Assembly: GCA_964395095.1 (NCBI GenBank)
Contig: CAYMZZ010000005.1
Coordinates: 186,001-250,000, forward strand
Source: CAYMZZ01 sp964395095
Lineage (GTDB): Bacteria > Bacteroidota > Bacteroidia > Chitinophagales > Chitinophagaceae
Reading direction: 5' to 3'
DNA length: 64,000 bases
Under the pieces are notes generated by a model. The model was not told the origin of the DNA and did no database searches. It saw nothing but the letters and a program-made list of their open reading frames with translations. Positions 62,482 to 64,000 of this stretch are shown one piece after another. The stretch's first letter is position 1. Each line of letters starts with the position of its first letter. The position numbers and the translations under genes are program-made.

Positions 62482-63108
62482 ATGAAAAAATTTTTTGCTA
62501 TATTCTTTGCCATCATCCTCCTTGCTGCCGGATATATTTATTTTACCTATTTCAAAGGAGGTAAAAAGAACCCGAAAGGCCCCAAGCCGGTGCCCATGGC
62601 CGTGAGCAAGCATAGCGATATCTTCAATGCTTCCGTAAAAGAAGCCCTGGCAGATTATTACACACTGTCGGAAGCCCTGGTAAACTGGAATCTGGAAGCT
62701 ACAAACAGCAGCGCGAAGGACCTGGCGCTGGCTCTCGACAGTCTGCGTATTGATGAACTCAAACAGGATACTACCGGTATTTATGAAAGTGCCGTGGACC
62801 CCCTCAGCAATGCCAAGCTGGAAGCTTCCAATATACTGGTGGCGGCCGACTGGGAAGCGCGTCGCCGTGCTTTTCAATCCCTCTCGGATAATCTTCGTCT
62901 CTTGTTTATCGTGGTAAAATACGATCAGGAAAAAATGTACTGGCAGGAATGTCCCATGGCATTCAACGACAGTGAAGCCGCCAATTGGTTAAGTCCTACC
63001 AAAGAGGTGAGAAATCCATACCTCGGCACCCAGCATCCGGTGCATAAAGATGGAATGCTGCATTGCGGAGCGACGAAGGATACGATTAATTTTATGGCAG
63101 GCCAGTGA
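62482..63108 (+). CDS. DUF3347 domain protein
   Basis: The 208-residue protein has an N-terminal membrane anchor or signal (FFAIFFAIILLAAGYIYFTY). The DUF3347 domain follows: ALADYYTLSEALVNWNLEAT, WEARRRAFQSLSDNLRLLFI, YWQECPMAFNDSEAANWLSP and the end HKDGMLHCGATKD. The paired Cys-Pro-Met and Met/His/Cys residues suggest metal (copper) binding, as in related CusB-associated domains; this is inferred. It is divergent from the ABC-F gene. Confidence 0.82.
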   Translation: MKKFFAIFFAIILLAAGYIYFTYFKGGKKNPKGPKPVPMAVSKHSDIFNASVKEALADYYTLSEALVNWNLEATNSSAKDLALALDSLRIDELKQDTTGIYESAVDPLSNAKLEASNILVAADWEARRRAFQSLSDNLRLLFIVVKYDQEKMYWQECPMAFNDSEAANWLSPTKEVRNPYLGTQHPVHKDGMLHCGATKDTINFMAGQ

Positions 63109-63262
63109 AGTTTTAAGTTGTAAGTTTTAAGTTGTAAGTTTTGGGGTTGAATGGTGATTTTGATGAGTACGTATTTGGTTTAATGGAAGCGCATCAGTGA
63201 TTCTTACGAAATAGAAAATTCCTTGTACCTTATCACTTAAAACTTAAAACTTACAACTTACA
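63107..63262. repeat. Intergenic inverted repeat array (locus 15)
   Basis: AAGTTTTAAGTTGTAAGTTTTAAGTTGTAAG on the left, CACTTAAAACTTAAAACTTACAACTTACAACTC on the right: near-perfect arms between two convergent genes, overlapping both 3' ends. Confidence 0.7.
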
Positions 63263-63264
63263 AC

Positions 63265-64000
63265 TCAAGGATCCGGCTTATACACAAACCTCACCAGCGA
63301 ATTCTTCTTATCATCCGAGGTCAGATACAATTGATACCTCTTTTGGCCGGTATTCACAATCATGAGTGCCGTATTGGGCGGAATGGAGCCCAGGTTTTCG
63401 CCCACCATTATTACTTCCTGCTGTGGTTTTGCAGGGTCTATTCGGATGGTGATGCTTACAGGTTTTGCGGTGAGTAATTTATGGGATACCACTGGCACAT
63501 TGTCTACATATACCGAAATGGTATCGCCATCGATCTGTCCATTATCATAAAAGTCGAGACGGATGGTACCCGTGTCCACAAATATTTCACGGACCAGTTC
63601 GTTCTTGCGTCCGATCAGGGGTTCAGGAACCGGCGGCTCAAAAGCCGATTTCTGAATTCTTGTCAATACAATGGAACCCGATGGACAGGCGCTCTTGCCA
63701 TCCATCGTTTTACCCGTCCAGCTACCCCGCAATTGTTCTTCCCTGCCATCGGTATGGTAGGTGAGCACATAGTTTTTGATGCAGGGAATACAGTCGGGAG
63801 GAATACGAAAAATGGACACTTTCATTTCCTGTATGGTCAGGGCCTTTTGAATAGAATCATAAAAGCCCTCAAATTCTTCTTTAACGTAATTGCTGGTGTC
63901 GGAATAATGGTAGGAGTTGCCCGTTATGCGCACGCCGTTCAGCACCTGTAACTGGAATTCGATATTGTAAACGGGAAAACAGCCACCTGGTTCCATCACC
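63265..64000 (-). CDS. Unknown secreted-type protein, 5' end outside window
   Basis: About 245 residues of the C-terminal part are visible. The frame is still open at the window edge, so the start probably lies beyond it. The sequence is beta-rich, with DCIPCIKNY (C-x2-C), REIFVDTGTIRLDFYDNGQI and PVVSHKLLTAKPVSITIRID. The last block resembles a Bacteroidota family that ends in a VPVV/ITI-type beta domain, but I cannot name it. It converges with the DUF3347 gene. Confidence 0.65.
   Translation of the reverse strand, partial: VMEPGGCFPVYNIEFQLQVLNGVRITGNSYHYSDTSNYVKEEFEGFYDSIQKALTIQEMKVSIFRIPPDCIPCIKNYVLTYHTDGREEQLRGSWTGKTMDGKSACPSGSIVLTRIQKSAFEPPVPEPLIGRKNELVREIFVDTGTIRLDFYDNGQIDGDTISVYVDNVPVVSHKLLTAKPVSITIRIDPAKPQQEVIMVGENLGSIPPNTALMIVNTGQKRYQLYLTSDDKKNSLVRFVYKPDP

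Overview
This is a chromosomal window from a Bacteroidota bacterium, most likely of the Chitinophagaceae. Evidence: Bacteroidota-type families (BT_3928-like DoxX protein, DUF1599, DUF4349, META lipoprotein, OmpA with PD40 repeats, DUF3347), few Shine-Dalgarno sequences, and several upstream sites matching the Bacteroidota -7 element TAnnTTTG.

Layout. 1-10.5 kb: housekeeping genes. They are an FKBP isomerase (cut by the window edge), folP, a DUF1599/DoxX/ABC-permease operon, a DciA-like DUF721 gene downstream of recF, pdhA, a TPR protein, ribH, a LutA-like Fe-S protein and a DUF4349 lipoprotein. 11.0-28.3 kb: an integrated element of about 17.2 kb. It sits in the 3' end of tRNA-Arg(TCT), is bounded by a 15-bp direct repeat and has all its genes on the plus strand. 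28.3-64 kb: host chromosome again, with ung, plsC, histidine degradation genes in two places (hutH-hutU, then hutI and hutG), a SF1 helicase, ABC proteins, an OmpA-family protein, a GH18 lipoprotein, a two-lobed aspartyl protease, a protein with four CBM48-like repeats, gap, terC, a cation/proton antiporter, a patatin/beta-barrel fusion and an ABC-F ATPase.

The element is the most interesting part. After the integrase come two small HTH proteins, a DUF4373-type replication protein and a DnaC-like ATPase. A terminase-small-subunit-like protein, a portal-like protein with a zinc ribbon, a large structural-type protein and a 1215-residue tape-measure protein follow. I find no large terminase, major capsid protein, head protease, integrase-divergent repressor or lysis gene. 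The genes are intact and tightly packed, so it looks more like a tail/portal-bearing satellite or capsid-less phage-like element than a decayed prophage. A right-hand module carries small membrane, SHOCT, HTH and Cys-rich proteins plus a candidate structured RNA.

A second genome-scale signal is a family of intergenic arrays, often with inverted arms, made of short degenerate units (AACTTAAAACTTATAACTT-like, GTAGTGAGTAGTAAG-like, ACGTAATACGTAGTACG-like, GAATTTGTGGATTTG-like). They lie at the 3' ends of host genes at about 15 places, often encode the last residues and stop codon, and are absent inside the element.

All functional calls come from reading the sequence; no database search was run.
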